Source: Shinella sp. SUS2
GTDB lineage: Bacteria; Pseudomonadota; Alphaproteobacteria; Rhizobiales; Rhizobiaceae
Assembly: GCF_001262505.1 (NCBI RefSeq)
Contig: NZ_KQ410730.1
Coordinates: 244,461 to 308,460, forward strand
Direction of reading: 5' to 3'
DNA length: 64,000 bases
The notes under the pieces: model-generated
What the model saw: only the letters and a program-made list of their open reading frames with translations
What the model was told of the DNA's origin: nothing
Database searches by the model: none
In this document: piece after piece, positions 9,117 through 20,422 of the stretch
Layout of the letters: each line of letters begins with the position of its first letter
Position numbering within the stretch: the stretch's first letter is position 1
Position numbers and translations under genes: made by a program

Positions 9117-9141
9117 GAAGAGCTTCTGTGCGTGAAAGGCC

Positions 9142-9184
9142 GCTGTCTCGTGTGAAGATTATAAGACAGCCGCAATACCGCAAG
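9142..9184 (-). promoter_or_regulatory. Candidate promoter inside a dyad, upstream of the degenerate ABC gene
   Basis: On the minus strand a perfect TATAAT (9163-9158) follows CTTGCG (9184-9179) with a 15-base spacer, 42 bases before the ABC gene start. The TATAAT lies in the loop of an inverted repeat, GCTGTCT-N15-AGACAGC (9142-9170), which could be an operator. This would give the ABC and cNMP-binding genes their own transcription unit. The -35 match is weak and the spacer short. Confidence 0.45.
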
Positions 9185-9186
9185 AG

Positions 9187-10338
9187 CTAGGTAGTCGCTC
9201 GCTGTTTTAGTAGGTCCCTCAGGATTTTTGCGGTGCGATTGGCGCCATCCAGTTGCAAAACAGGCACATTTTTCTCCGTTTCCGCGGAAAGCGCACGAGA
9301 AATTGCGTCTGCCATCGTCTCCCTGGAAAGCGTATCCTCGCGCAGCACGACAGCCCGGCCGAGCCGTTCCAGCCGTTCGGCACGCGCCGTCTGCTCGCTC
9401 TCGCCGCCCGATGCGAAGGGCACCAGCACGGCGCCGCAGCCGGCCTGCAGCACGTCGCAGACGGTGTTGTAACCGGCCTGTGAGACCGAGAGCCGCGCTG
9501 CCGCGAGGAGATTGCGGAAATCGGTGCGGAAGCGCACGAGATCGACATTGGCCGGGCATGCGCCGGAAAGGCGCGAAAAATCGGCCTGCGGCATGTTGGG
9601 GCCGGTGATCACCAGCCAGCGGCGGGCGCTATCGAGCTCCTGCGCCGCCTGGAGCGCGGCCTCCACCAGGCCGGCGCCGACAGCCCCGCCGCCAGCCGAG
9701 ACGACGACGTCGTAGCGTTCGGCGGCAGGCTCTGCCGCCGGACCGCCGACGAGGCCGGTATAGACCACCCGCTCGGCAATGGCGTCCGCCAGCGGGAACG
9801 TATCCTCCAGACGCACGAAGGCGGGATCGCCGTGCACGAGCACCCGGTCGAAATGACGACGCACGAGGTCGATCGTCTCCTCGTCGCGGCCCGGCTTGGC
9901 GCGCTCCTGCAGGATGTCGCGTAGCGAGGTCAGGAGGAGGGGGCGCGGCGTGCTCGCCTCGATCGCCTCGATCAGCGGCAGCAGCTCGAAGCGCACCTGG
10001 CGGCGGCCGAAGGGGAAGGCCTCGACAATGACGATATCGGGCCGCAGGGCATGATAGGCGGCGAGCAGTTCGTCGCGCCGCGCGGCCTTGAAGGCCTCGT
10101 CGATGACCGCGCCGTTCTCGTCGACGAGCGCGGAAAAGCCGCCGTCACCGACCGCGATGGCCGGGAGGGCTATATGGTCGATGCCGGGACCGGGAAAGCC
10201 GTCGACCGGCATGCCGCCGGTGACGAGCGTGACCGCAAAGCCGTCATCGACGAGCGCGCGCACGATGCGGCTGGCGCGGGCGAGATGGCCGATGCCGAGC
10301 AGGTGCTGGACATAGAAGAGGACGCGCGGGACGCTCAT
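9187..10338 (-). CDS. MurG-like glycosyltransferase (COG4671-type)
   Basis: The 383-residue GT-B protein has an N-terminal glycine-rich acceptor-side loop (LLGIGHLARASR near 13-24) and a C-terminal GT28/MurG-like donor-side segment (SQAGYNTVCDVLQAG, then VLVPFASGGESEQTARAERL). This is the layout of the predicted glycosyltransferases grouped as COG4671. It probably moves a sugar from a UDP-donor at the inner membrane; donor and acceptor are unknown. Its ATG overlaps the stop of the GT4 gene upstream (ATGA), so it is the last cistron of the importer/glycosyltransferase run. A paralogue with the same layout is the first glycosyltransferase of the set (11663-12865). Confidence 0.82.
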   Translation of the reverse strand: MSVPRVLFYVQHLLGIGHLARASRIVRALVDDGFAVTLVTGGMPVDGFPGPGIDHIALPAIAVGDGGFSALVDENGAVIDEAFKAARRDELLAAYHALRPDIVIVEAFPFGRRQVRFELLPLIEAIEASTPRPLLLTSLRDILQERAKPGRDEETIDLVRRHFDRVLVHGDPAFVRLEDTFPLADAIAERVVYTGLVGGPAAEPAAERYDVVVSAGGGAVGAGLVEAALQAAQELDSARRWLVITGPNMPQADFSRLSGACPANVDLVRFRTDFRNLLAAARLSVSQAGYNTVCDVLQAGCGAVLVPFASGGESEQTARAERLERLGRAVVLREDTLSRETMADAISRALSAETEKNVPVLQLDGANRTAKILRDLLKQRATT

Positions 10339-11645
10339 CGGCGGGCTCCCGCCTCGAACAGCGCCTTCAGCTGCGCAATGCTGGTATGGTGGTCGAAGCT
10401 CCGGCGCACCTTCGCCTCGGCGGCCGCACCGAGGCGGTGGCGAAGGGCGGGATCGCGGATCGCACGTTCAAGCGCTCGGGAAAACGCATCCACGTCCTCG
10501 GAGGGGACGAGCAGGCCGTTCTCCTCGTTCTCGAAAAGCTCGGGAATGCCGGAAATGTCGGTCGCCACGCAGGCGAGCTGCTGGCTTGCCGCCTCCACCA
10601 GCACGTTCGGCAGACCGTCGCGGTCGCCGTCCGGCGTGATGCGGCAGGCGAGCGCGAAAATGTCGGAGCGGCGATAGGCGGCAAGCACATCCTTCTGGTC
10701 GACCGCGCCGAGCCACGTGATCCTTTGCGCGATGCCAAGCTCGTCGGCGAGCTTTTGCAGCTTCGCCCGCTCGCCGCCGTCGCCGGCATGGACGAAACGC
10801 CAGTGAAGATCGGCCGGAAGCCGCGCAAGGGCCTTCAACAGGACATCGTAGCCCTTCTTCGGCACCGCGCGCCCGACGCTGATGATGGTGACGGGATCCT
10901 GCGGGTCAGCTCCGTCACGCAGTGGGCGGGCATTGCCGCTCGCGGCGGCCTCTGCCGGATGGGCGCAGTCGCATCCGGCCGGGGGGGCGTGCTCCCCGGT
11001 CTCAAGCGGCGGAAACCGGTCGAGATCGAGGCCGTGGTAGCTGAGGTGCACCCGGTCGCGGTGCGGGCCGGCGAGGGTCTGCAGGTGGGCGTGGCCGGAT
11101 TTGGTGCAGGTCACCGCCCAGTCGGCGATCGTCAGCTTGTCGGCGAGTTCCCAGTCCTTCGATGTCCAGATGTCCTTGGCATGGGCCGAGACCGAGAAGG
11201 GCAGGGCAAGCATGCGGGCCGCATAATTGGCGACGGAGGCGGGGGTGTGGATGAAATGGGCGTGCAGCCAGCCGCCGGCCTCGGGAAACTCCCCCACGAG
11301 CACCGCCGCCTGGCCGAAGCGGCGGAACCGGTTGCGGCTGAAATCGCGCGGCAGATCCTTCAGGAACTGGCGGAAAGCGGCCCCGAAGCCGGGAGCGCGA
11401 AGGCTTTTGAACAGGCCGCGCAGCACGCGCAGCGGCTCCTCGTGCAGGTATTCCGGCAGGTAGAACACCGGGGCCTTGATCTCGTCGTGTACGGGATGGC
11501 GTTTCTTGTCCGTCGGGCGGCGGAGCGAGACGAGCACAAGCTCGAGCCCGGCGCGCTCCAGCCCGCGCAGTTCCTGAGCGATGAAGGTTTCCGAAAGGCG
11601 CGGATAGCCCTTCAGCAGCACGACGATCTTATGCGGCAGCGACAC
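10335..11645 (-). CDS. Glycosyltransferase family 4
   Basis: The protein starts KIVVLLKGYPRLSETFIAQE, a form common in exopolysaccharide-type GT4 enzymes. It has a VGRAVPKKGYDVLLKAL donor-domain entry and a DGLPNVLVEAASQQL segment carrying the conserved Glu. GTG at 11645 (436 residues) is preferred because AAAGAGG precedes it; TTG at 11666, which overlaps the upstream stop, would add 7 residues. An insertion rich in Cys, His and Pro (roughly residues 225-255) precedes the donor domain and is not part of the usual fold. It is the middle member of three consecutive glycosyltransferases, coupled by overlap to the next. Acceptor unknown. Confidence 0.84.
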   Translation of the reverse strand: MSLPHKIVVLLKGYPRLSETFIAQELRGLERAGLELVLVSLRRPTDKKRHPVHDEIKAPVFYLPEYLHEEPLRVLRGLFKSLRAPGFGAAFRQFLKDLPRDFSRNRFRRFGQAAVLVGEFPEAGGWLHAHFIHTPASVANYAARMLALPFSVSAHAKDIWTSKDWELADKLTIADWAVTCTKSGHAHLQTLAGPHRDRVHLSYHGLDLDRFPPLETGEHAPPAGCDCAHPAEAAASGNARPLRDGADPQDPVTIISVGRAVPKKGYDVLLKALARLPADLHWRFVHAGDGGERAKLQKLADELGIAQRITWLGAVDQKDVLAAYRRSDIFALACRITPDGDRDGLPNVLVEAASQQLACVATDISGIPELFENEENGLLVPSEDVDAFSRALERAIRDPALRHRLGAAAEAKVRRSFDHHTSIAQLKALFEAGARR

Positions 11646-11662
11646 GGCGGGCGTGGCCTCTT

Positions 11663-12865
11663 TCAAGCGACGGACGGCGGGGTGAGTTCCCGCGCGGAAA
11701 GCTCCTCGCCGACGATGCGGGCGATGTTGCGCAGGCCTTCGAGCCGGAGTTCGGGATTGCCGCTCGAGGGCGGTCGGCATTCCGGAAGGGTCTTCAGCAC
11801 GGCGGCAAGGCGTGCGGGATCGGCCGATTCCTCCGGCAGCAGCATGTTGATGAGGCCGAGTTCGGCAGCGCGGGTGGCACGGATGAGCTGCTCCTCGCGC
11901 GGCTGCACGCGCGGCACGATGAGCGCCGGCTTGTCGAAGGAGAGAATCTCGCAATAGGTGTTGTAGCCGCCCATCGCCACCACGGCCTTCGCGCCGGCCA
12001 CCAGGTCCTCCATGCGCGAATCGAACTCGATCACCTCGACATAGGGGATTTTCGCAGCTTCCTGCGTCAGCTTGGTGCGCTCGCCCTGCGGCATGTAAGG
12101 GCCGAGCACGATGAGGGCGCGATGGGTGAGACCGGCATCGTGCCGGTAGGCGCGCAGCACATCCTCCACCAGTTCAGCCCCGTCGCCGCCGCCGCCGGTC
12201 GTCACCAGGATGTAGTCGCCCGAGGGCTGGTACTGGGCGCGGTCCATCTGCAGCGCGTTGCGCTGCAGGAAGCCGACGAAGTTCAGCTTGTCGCGCACGC
12301 CCTGCGGCACGTCGAGGCCGACGAGCGGATCGTAGAAATCCGGCGGGCCGTAGACCCAGATGTCGTCGTAGAACCGCGCGATCTTGTGCATGACGTCCTT
12401 GCGCTTCCACTCGGCATCGAGCAGGTGCGGAGAATCCATGACTTCACGCAGGCCGAGGATCAGCCGCGTGCCGCGGCCCTTCAGGTAGGCCAGCGTTTCC
12501 TCCACCTCGCCGGAAAGGCCCATCGGCTCCTTGTCGATGATGAAGATGTCCGGATTGAACGTCTCGGCCGTGTGGCGGATGATCGACCGGCGCATGGTCA
12601 GCGTGTCTTCCAGGTCGATATGGCGCTCCAGCGAGGTGTATTCGCCGTTGCGCAGCTTGATGACGCTGGGGATCTTCACGAAGTCGACACGGGCGCGATA
12701 ATCGAAGGCGCCGGCGATCGTCGCGCCCGAGATGATCAGGACGTTGAGGCCGCGATATTCCTCCACCAGCGCATGGGCGATCGTACGGCAGCGGCGCAGG
12801 TGCCCGAGGCCGAACGTGTCGTGGCTGTACATGAGGATGCGGGCGTGCTCGAAACTGCGGCTCAA
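11663..12865 (-). CDS. MurG-like glycosyltransferase (COG4671-type)
   Basis: This GT-B protein has the N-terminal motif MYSHDTFGLGHLRRCR and a C-terminal MurG-like MGGYNTYCEILSF segment followed by PREEQLIRA, matching the COG4671 pattern of its paralogue at 9187-10338. I chose TTG 12865 (400 residues) because GGGAG lies about 9 bases upstream and the conserved fold begins right after it. ATG 12961 gives a longer form that overlaps the permease gene and has a poorer ribosome site, but it cannot be excluded. It directly follows the peptide-type ABC permease on the same strand, which links the importer to glycosyl transfer. Confidence 0.8.
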   Translation of the reverse strand: MSRSFEHARILMYSHDTFGLGHLRRCRTIAHALVEEYRGLNVLIISGATIAGAFDYRARVDFVKIPSVIKLRNGEYTSLERHIDLEDTLTMRRSIIRHTAETFNPDIFIIDKEPMGLSGEVEETLAYLKGRGTRLILGLREVMDSPHLLDAEWKRKDVMHKIARFYDDIWVYGPPDFYDPLVGLDVPQGVRDKLNFVGFLQRNALQMDRAQYQPSGDYILVTTGGGGDGAELVEDVLRAYRHDAGLTHRALIVLGPYMPQGERTKLTQEAAKIPYVEVIEFDSRMEDLVAGAKAVVAMGGYNTYCEILSFDKPALIVPRVQPREEQLIRATRAAELGLINMLLPEESADPARLAAVLKTLPECRPPSSGNPELRLEGLRNIARIVGEELSARELTPPSVA

Positions 12866-12938
12866 GGGCAAAGTCTCCCGAAATCCGCCGGGCTCGCCAT
12901 CGTGGAGGGGCGATTCTTCTGCATTCGTAATCCCGATT

Positions 12939-14114
12939 TCACTTATAGGGGTCAGCCGCATCACGCAGTCCATCGCCAAGGAAGTTGAAAGCCAGAATGA
13001 CCAAAACGACGGGTACCACCGGAAAGAGCAGCCACGGATAGAGAGCGATAATGTTGATGCTGCGGGCTTCCGTCAGAAGGATGCCCCAACTGGTGATGGG
13101 TGGCCGGAGGCCGAGCCCGAGGAAACTCAGTGCCGTCTCCCCGAGGATCATGCCCGGAATGGTCAGCGTTGCGCTGGCGATCAGGTGGGACATGAAGCCG
13201 GGTATGAGATGGCGGCGAATGATGCGGGCGCTGCCCGCGCCCATGACCTGGGCCGCCAATACATAATCTTCCTCCCGCAAGGCAAGAAGTTTCGAGCGCA
13301 CGGCGCGTGCAAGTCCGGTCCAGTCGAGCATGCCGAGGATGATCGTAATGCCGATATAGACGAGAATGGGGCTCCAGGTGACCGGGATGATCGCGGCGAG
13401 CGCCATCCACAGGGGAATGCTTGGAATCGACTGAAGGACCTCGATGACGCGCTGCACGATGAGATCGAAGACGCCGCCGTGGTAGCCGGCAAGGCCACCG
13501 ATGACGATGCCGAGCACGAAGCTCATGGCAACGCCGAGCGCACCGATGGTGAGCGAGATGCGCGCGCCATAGAGGATGCGCGAGAGCATGTCGCGCCCCA
13601 GCCGGTCGGTGCCGAGGAAGAAGAACTGGCCGTCCTTGGCCGGGCAGACAAGATGGACGTCCGAGGTGAACAGGCCCCAGAACTTGTATTTGTCGCCGCT
13701 GCAGAAGAAGCGCAGCTTCTGCACGTCCGTCTTGTCGTCCGTGTAGACGCGCCGCAGATTGTCCATGTCGAGCGTCATCTTCTGGCCGTAGACGAAGGGA
13801 CCGACGAACTGGCCCTCATGCATGAAGCGCAGGGTCTGCGGCGGGGAGTAGATGAAGTCGATGTTGCGGGTATGCAGGTTGTAGGGCGACAGGAACTCGC
13901 TGACCGCGATCATCAGGTAGATGACGAGGAGGAAGATGCCGGAGACGAGCGCCATGCGGTGGCGACGGAACTGCCACCACATCAACTGGAACTGCGAGGC
14001 CTGCGCGACCTTCTTCAGCTCCTCCGTCTTGTGTTCGGCGGCATAGGGGTCGAACGGCTTGTCCGAGACGAAATGGCCGAGCGGGGCGCCGGGTTCGGGA
14101 AGAGGCGTCTTCAC
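12939..14114 (-). CDS. Peptide-type ABC transporter permease, OppC/YejE-like
   Basis: The 391-residue inner-membrane protein has the OppC hallmark FLGTDRLGRDMLSRILYGARIS at about 166-187 and a later EAA-type cytoplasmic loop (ARAVRSKLLALREEDYVLAA). The first membrane helix (about 55-75) is followed by a periplasmic segment of about 90 residues, long like YejE-type permeases. GTG 14114 is the start: GGAGG lies 9 bases upstream and the codon overlaps the OppB-like stop (GTGA). It pairs with the upstream permease to form the channel of an importer for oligopeptides or another peptide-like solute. Confidence 0.9.
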   Translation of the reverse strand: MKTPLPEPGAPLGHFVSDKPFDPYAAEHKTEELKKVAQASQFQLMWWQFRRHRMALVSGIFLLVIYLMIAVSEFLSPYNLHTRNIDFIYSPPQTLRFMHEGQFVGPFVYGQKMTLDMDNLRRVYTDDKTDVQKLRFFCSGDKYKFWGLFTSDVHLVCPAKDGQFFFLGTDRLGRDMLSRILYGARISLTIGALGVAMSFVLGIVIGGLAGYHGGVFDLIVQRVIEVLQSIPSIPLWMALAAIIPVTWSPILVYIGITIILGMLDWTGLARAVRSKLLALREEDYVLAAQVMGAGSARIIRRHLIPGFMSHLIASATLTIPGMILGETALSFLGLGLRPPITSWGILLTEARSINIIALYPWLLFPVVPVVLVILAFNFLGDGLRDAADPYK

Positions 14115-15109
14115 TTGCGGCTTCCTCCGCCGAGCCGGATGCGCGGATCCAGAATGGCGAGCGCGATATCCGAGATCAGCACGCCAATGACCGTCAGGAA
14201 GGCCAGGAACATCAGGAAGGAACCGGCGAGATACATGTCCTGTGTCTGCAAGGCCTTGATCAGCATGGGGCCGGTCGTTTCGAGCGACAGCACGATGGCG
14301 GTCACCTCCGCGCCCGAGATGATCGAGGGCAGGATGGAACCGATATCGGAGATGAAGAAGTTGAGAGACATGCGCAGCGGATATTTGGTGAGGACACGCA
14401 TCGGATGCAGGCCCTTGGAGCGTGCGGTCACGACATATTGCTTGTTGAGCTCGTCGAGCAGGTTGGCGCGCAGGCGGCGCACCATCGCGGCCGTGCCCGC
14501 CGTGCCGATGATGATCACGGGTATCCAGATATGCGAGAGGATGGAGCGGAATTTCTCCCAGCTCATCGGCGCACCGAGGAACTGGCGGTCCATCAGCCCG
14601 CCGATCGAGACGCCGAACCAGATATTGGCGAAATACATGACGACCAGCGCCAGCATGAAGTTCGGCACGGCAATGCCGATGAGGCCGGCGAGCGTCAGGC
14701 CGTAGTCGCCCCAGCTATACTGGTGGGTGGCCGAGTAGATGCCGATCGGGAAGGCGATGAGCCAGGTGAAGATGATGGTCACGAAGGAGACCAGCACCGT
14801 CAGCCAGAGCCGGTCACCCACCACCTCCGAAACGGGAAGGCGATATTCGAAAGAGTAGCCGAAATCGCCGATGAGCATGCCGCCGACCCAGTGCAGGTAG
14901 CGCAACGGCGCAGGCTTGTCGAAGCCGTAGCGCTCGCGCAGCTCCTCGATCTCGGCCATGTCGGTCGCCTCGCCCATGGCGCGCAGCTCCGAGATGTAGC
15001 TCTCGAAATAGTCGCCTGGCGGCAGCTCGATGATGGTGAAAACCAGCACCGAGATGAGCGCGAGCGTCGGAACCATGACGGCGATGCGCCAGAGGATGTA
15101 GCGGATCAT
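14111..15109 (-). CDS. Peptide-type ABC transporter permease, OppB/YejB-like
   Basis: The 332-residue protein begins MIRYILWRIAVMVPTLALI, the typical first helix of OppB-type permeases. It has the LRERYGFDKPAPLRYLHWVGG periplasmic segment and a cytoplasmic EAA loop (ARSKGLHPMRVLTKYPLR). About six membrane helices are visible. ATG 15109 matches the family N-terminus better than upstream in-frame codons. It overlaps the OppC-like start (GTGA) and lies 112 bases after the binding-protein gene. With the fused ATPase and the binding protein it makes a complete Opp/Yej-type importer. Confidence 0.9.
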   Translation of the reverse strand: MIRYILWRIAVMVPTLALISVLVFTIIELPPGDYFESYISELRAMGEATDMAEIEELRERYGFDKPAPLRYLHWVGGMLIGDFGYSFEYRLPVSEVVGDRLWLTVLVSFVTIIFTWLIAFPIGIYSATHQYSWGDYGLTLAGLIGIAVPNFMLALVVMYFANIWFGVSIGGLMDRQFLGAPMSWEKFRSILSHIWIPVIIIGTAGTAAMVRRLRANLLDELNKQYVVTARSKGLHPMRVLTKYPLRMSLNFFISDIGSILPSIISGAEVTAIVLSLETTGPMLIKALQTQDMYLAGSFLMFLAFLTVIGVLISDIALAILDPRIRLGGGSRK

Positions 15110-15221
15110 CGGGCTGGCTCCTGGGGACGGGGCAGGGCGAAGCGACAAGGTTTCGTCCGTGGCCGCCCCTCATCCGCCTGCCGGCTGGCTGACGACCACG
15201 CATGGAAGATCGCCTGTCCCA

Positions 15222-17119
15222 TCACGCACCCTCCTCGTACCAGAACGTATCCGGCATGTAGACCCCGAGGAAGGCGGTGGGCTGGAAACCGCAGAGGGCC
15301 TTTTCCGGCATGTTGCGCAGCTGGCGCGCACGCACCACCGGCTGGGAAATGCCGTTGACCGTGCCGATGGTGAAGACCTGGTCGGCGTGATGGGCGAGCA
15401 TTTCATGCCAGATCGCCGTGCGCTCCGCTTCCGTCGTCGTCATTTCCCAGGCGGCGAGCCTGTCGACGAGATACTGCACCTCGGGCATGTCGGGCGGCTC
15501 GCCCTTGGTCTTGACGGTCGCGTAGTACATGCCCCAGACGGGCCACTGGTACTGGTCGTCGGAACTCGGCGCCAGTTCGGCGGGCGACATTTCCGGTGTG
15601 GGCACGCCATTGTCGAGCCCGTACCAGACGGACATCACCACCTCGCCGCCGATGGCGCGGCTGCGGAAGATGTCGCGCTGGGAAACCCGTACGAAAAGCC
15701 CGAGGCCGATCTCGCGGAAATAGTCGGTGACGAGTTCCAGCACGTCCGTTTCCAGCGTGCTCTCGCCGGCGCTCTCGATGACGACCTGGGCGGGGCGGCC
15801 ATCCGGAAGAAGCCGCGTGCCCTCGTCGTCGCGCTTGTCGAGCCCGGCCGCATCGAGCAGGCGGTTGGCCTCCGCCGGGTCGTAGCCGGCATAGGCCTTT
15901 GCATAGTCCGGCTTGAAGAGGGTACTTTCCGGCAGCACCGTGTTGGCACTTTCCTGGCCGAGGCCGTAGAAGACCGCCTTGTTGATCTCCGTACGGTTGA
16001 TGGCGAGCGACATCGCCCGGCGCACGCGCACGTCGCGCAGCACCGTGCGCCAGCCTTCATCGCCGCAGTTGAGATTGGGGATCAGGGCGACACGCGAGCC
16101 CAGCGTGCGTTTCCACAGCATCACGTTGATCGGATACGTCGCCTCGGCGCTCTTCAGCAGCGTGTAGTCGGTGAAGTCGAGATTGCCGATCTGCAGGTCG
16201 CTTTCCCCGGTCGCCGTCTTGGCGGAGATGAGATCCGGCGAGGAGACGTTCAGCACCAGCCGGTCGACATAGGGCAGCTGGGTGCCATTCTCATCGACCC
16301 GATGGAAGAACGGGTTGCGCTCGAAGATGAACTGTTCGGCGGGCGGGGCGGTGCGCGGCCGCCAGGCCTCCAGCGTCGGGAGATCCGGGTTTTCCGGCCG
16401 GGTCTGGCGCGACATCTTGATGTGCAGGCCGCGCCAGTCGTCGACGCGCTGCTTCTTGATATGCTTTTCCAGCGCCTCCGCTGTCTGGAACTTCTTGTGG
16501 AACTGCCGCATGTAGGCGGACGGCAGCGCCAGCACCAGCGGAATGGGCGAGGCGAGTTTCGGCAGGAAATCCGGGATCGGCTTTTCCCAGGTGTAGCGCA
16601 CCGTCAGCGGATCGACCACGTCGAAGGCGGGCGGCTTGCCTTCGACGAGCAGGTCGGTGGGCGGACCACCCTTCAGGAGTTCGCGGTTGAGGATGACCTC
16701 TTCCCAGCAATAGCGGAAGTCCTCCACCGTGAAGGGGTCGCCGCTCGACCATCTGTGCCCTTCGCGCAGGCGGAAGGTGAAGATGCGCTCCTCTTCCACA
16801 GTGAAGCTCTCGAGGATGTCGGCGACGAGCTTCAGGTCGCGATCGTAGCCGACAAGGCGCGAATAGCTGTTGATCGGGACGAGGCGCACGTCGCGCTGGC
16901 CGCCGATCAGGATGCGCAACCGCCCGCCCTGCTTGCCGGGGACGCCGCCGAGCGCGGCGGTGTTGACGACGCGCGGCACCTTCGGCAGGCGCTCTGCAAC
17001 CGGCGGCAGTTCGCCCGCGGCGATCTTGTCCTGGAAATAGGCGGCATCGCTGTCCAAGCCGCGGGCGATGCCGGGAACGAAGGCGGCGGCCAGCAGGCCG
17101 AGTGTGGTGCGGCGCGTGA

Positions 17120-17123
<4 letters not shown>
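15222..17123 (-). CDS. Peptide-type ABC transporter substrate-binding protein (SBP_bac_5 family, Tat-like signal)
   Basis: The 633-residue extracytoplasmic binding protein belongs to the large cluster C (DppA/OppA/YejA) family: the [20 protein letters not shown] block and the [14 protein letters not shown] block are characteristic. The N-terminus [14 protein letters not shown] carries a twin-arginine followed by a hydrophobic stretch and a likely cleavage near ARG, suggesting Tat export. GTG 17123 is the start, with GGGAG 8 bases upstream and a GTGA overlap with the ATPase gene stop. Its length and partners resemble YejA. Ligand unknown; peptides or glycopeptides are possible. Confidence 0.88.
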
Positions 17124-19030
<1,907 letters not shown>

Positions 19031-19275
19031 ATGTGCTTTCCCGCCTGACGGATTTTTTCCACGCGGCCTTTTCTTGATGTTCCCCGCCAAGACACTAGCG
19101 CGCACACTTTTTTCTGTCCACGCCTTACTCCAGGCAAGGTTGGGGGTTGTCGTTGCTCCGGCCGGGACCGAATATGAAGAAACGCCGCCGGCAGACGGGC
19201 ACGCTCTTGCTTCAACCCCGCCGGCGGATGCAAAACCGCTTCGCACTTTTGCCGGAACTCCCCTAGGACAGCTTG

Positions 19276-20238
19276 ATGTCAGCCAAGCAACGATTGAACG
19301 AACAACTGGAAAAAGCCGCCGAATACCGCGAGGACGGCGATTTCGGTGCCGCCTGGCAGGTGCTGGAGGCGGTTTCCGCCGATCCGGAGCGTGCCGCCCT
19401 CGGGCAGGAAACGGCGCTCGGCCTGCCGCGCCGGCTGCATTCGGCTTTCCTCAAGCTCGCGAAGGCCGAGGACGATCCGCTGGAGCGGATCGGCTACCAG
19501 TACCATCTCGTGCCCGATCCGGACCTTCTGGCCACGCACGGAACCTTCTCCTCGGCCGAGCGGCGGGCGATCGCCGAGGCGAACCGCACCGCGATCCCGC
19601 CCGTCATCCATCAGGTCTGGATCGGGCAAGGGGCCGTGCCGCCCTCGGCCAAAGCCTGGGAAAAGCACGCCAAGGCCCATGGCTATGGCCATTTCCTCTG
19701 GCGGGAGAAGGACCTGGAAGAGGCCGGCATCCACGAGAACAAGGCGTTCCGCGCCATGCTGGAGCGGGGCGACTATCCCGGCGCCGTCGATATCGCGCGC
19801 TATCTCCTCGTCGAACAGGAGGGCGGCATCTACCTCGATTGCGACTGGTATCCCGCCCGCGCCGACATCAGCTTCCACGATCTCTTGCCGATGACCGGGC
19901 TGACCGCCATGGCGGAGGACATTCCCCGCAAGACCGGCCGCGGCAGCCTGCTGCTCGCCAATTCCTTCCTGGCCGCGCCCGCCCATCACCCGGTCCTCAT
20001 CCGCCTCAATGCGGTGCTGCCCGATGTCGTCGCGGCCATGCCCGGGGCGCCGGCCTGGTGGTCCACCGGCCCGCTGATCTTCACCGTCGTCACCCGGGGC
20101 GGCGCGATCACGCTGGCCGACGCCGCGCTTGTGGCGGGCGACCTGCCGCGCGGCGCACCGTTCGGCGATGTCGAGGCGGCCTGCCGGGCGGCCGAGCATG
20201 ACGATGGCGGGTTGTTGCTGGCCTGGAAATCGTGGTGA
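19276..20238 (+). CDS. GT32-like glycosyltransferase (DXD sugar-binding protein)
   Basis: The 320-residue protein has the glycosyltransferase DXD region of the GT32/Gly_transf_sug family: [13 protein letters not shown] at about 113-125, then [20 protein letters not shown] near 175-194, where the DCD acidic motif binds metal and nucleotide-sugar. The N-terminal 90 residues look like a helical hairpin. ATG 19276 has AGGA 7 bases upstream. It is divergent from the peptide-importer operon and precedes ugd and lpsL. It likely adds a hexose to a surface or capsular glycan; donor unknown. Confidence 0.8.
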   Translation: MSAKQRLNEQLEKAAEYREDGDFGAAWQVLEAVSADPERAALGQETALGLPRRLHSAFLKLAKAEDDPLERIGYQYHLVPDPDLLATHGTFSSAERRAIAEANRTAIPPVIHQVWIGQGAVPPSAKAWEKHAKAHGYGHFLWREKDLEEAGIHENKAFRAMLERGDYPGAVDIARYLLVEQEGGIYLDCDWYPARADISFHDLLPMTGLTAMAEDIPRKTGRGSLLLANSFLAAPAHHPVLIRLNAVLPDVVAAMPGAPAWWSTGPLIFTVVTRGGAITLADAALVAGDLPRGAPFGDVEAACRAAEHDDGGLLLAWKSW

Positions 20239-20304
20239 CAGGCGCCCCCTGGCCGGCAGGGCGGAAGGCATGGGGTGGCGAAGGCCGCCGCCGCACACTA
20301 GATA

Positions 20305-20332
20305 CCGCCCGCATTCCGCTTGAAGCGGGCGG
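20305..20332 (+). terminator. Hairpin between GT32 gene and ugd, with an overlapping alternative hairpin
   Basis: CCGCCCGC (20305-20312) pairs with GCGGGCGG (20325-20332) around a 12-base loop. A second hairpin, CCGCTT-G-AAGCGG (20316-20328), uses part of the same bases, so only one can form. No T-tract follows. It could terminate transcription of the GT32 gene or act in the ugd leader. Confidence 0.4.
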
Positions 20333-20422
20333 CGTTCCGTGCTTTGCCCGGCGTCGTATTCTATCTGTGATCGTCGACGGCCAGGACAGCCGCGAAAAGG
20401 TCCCATCCGGAGAAGAAGCATC

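Noticed and set aside
6597..9155. Open frame of about 850 codons on the plus strand
   Set aside because: It mirrors the degenerate ABC gene, whose transmembrane and NBD-like order is clear on the minus strand.
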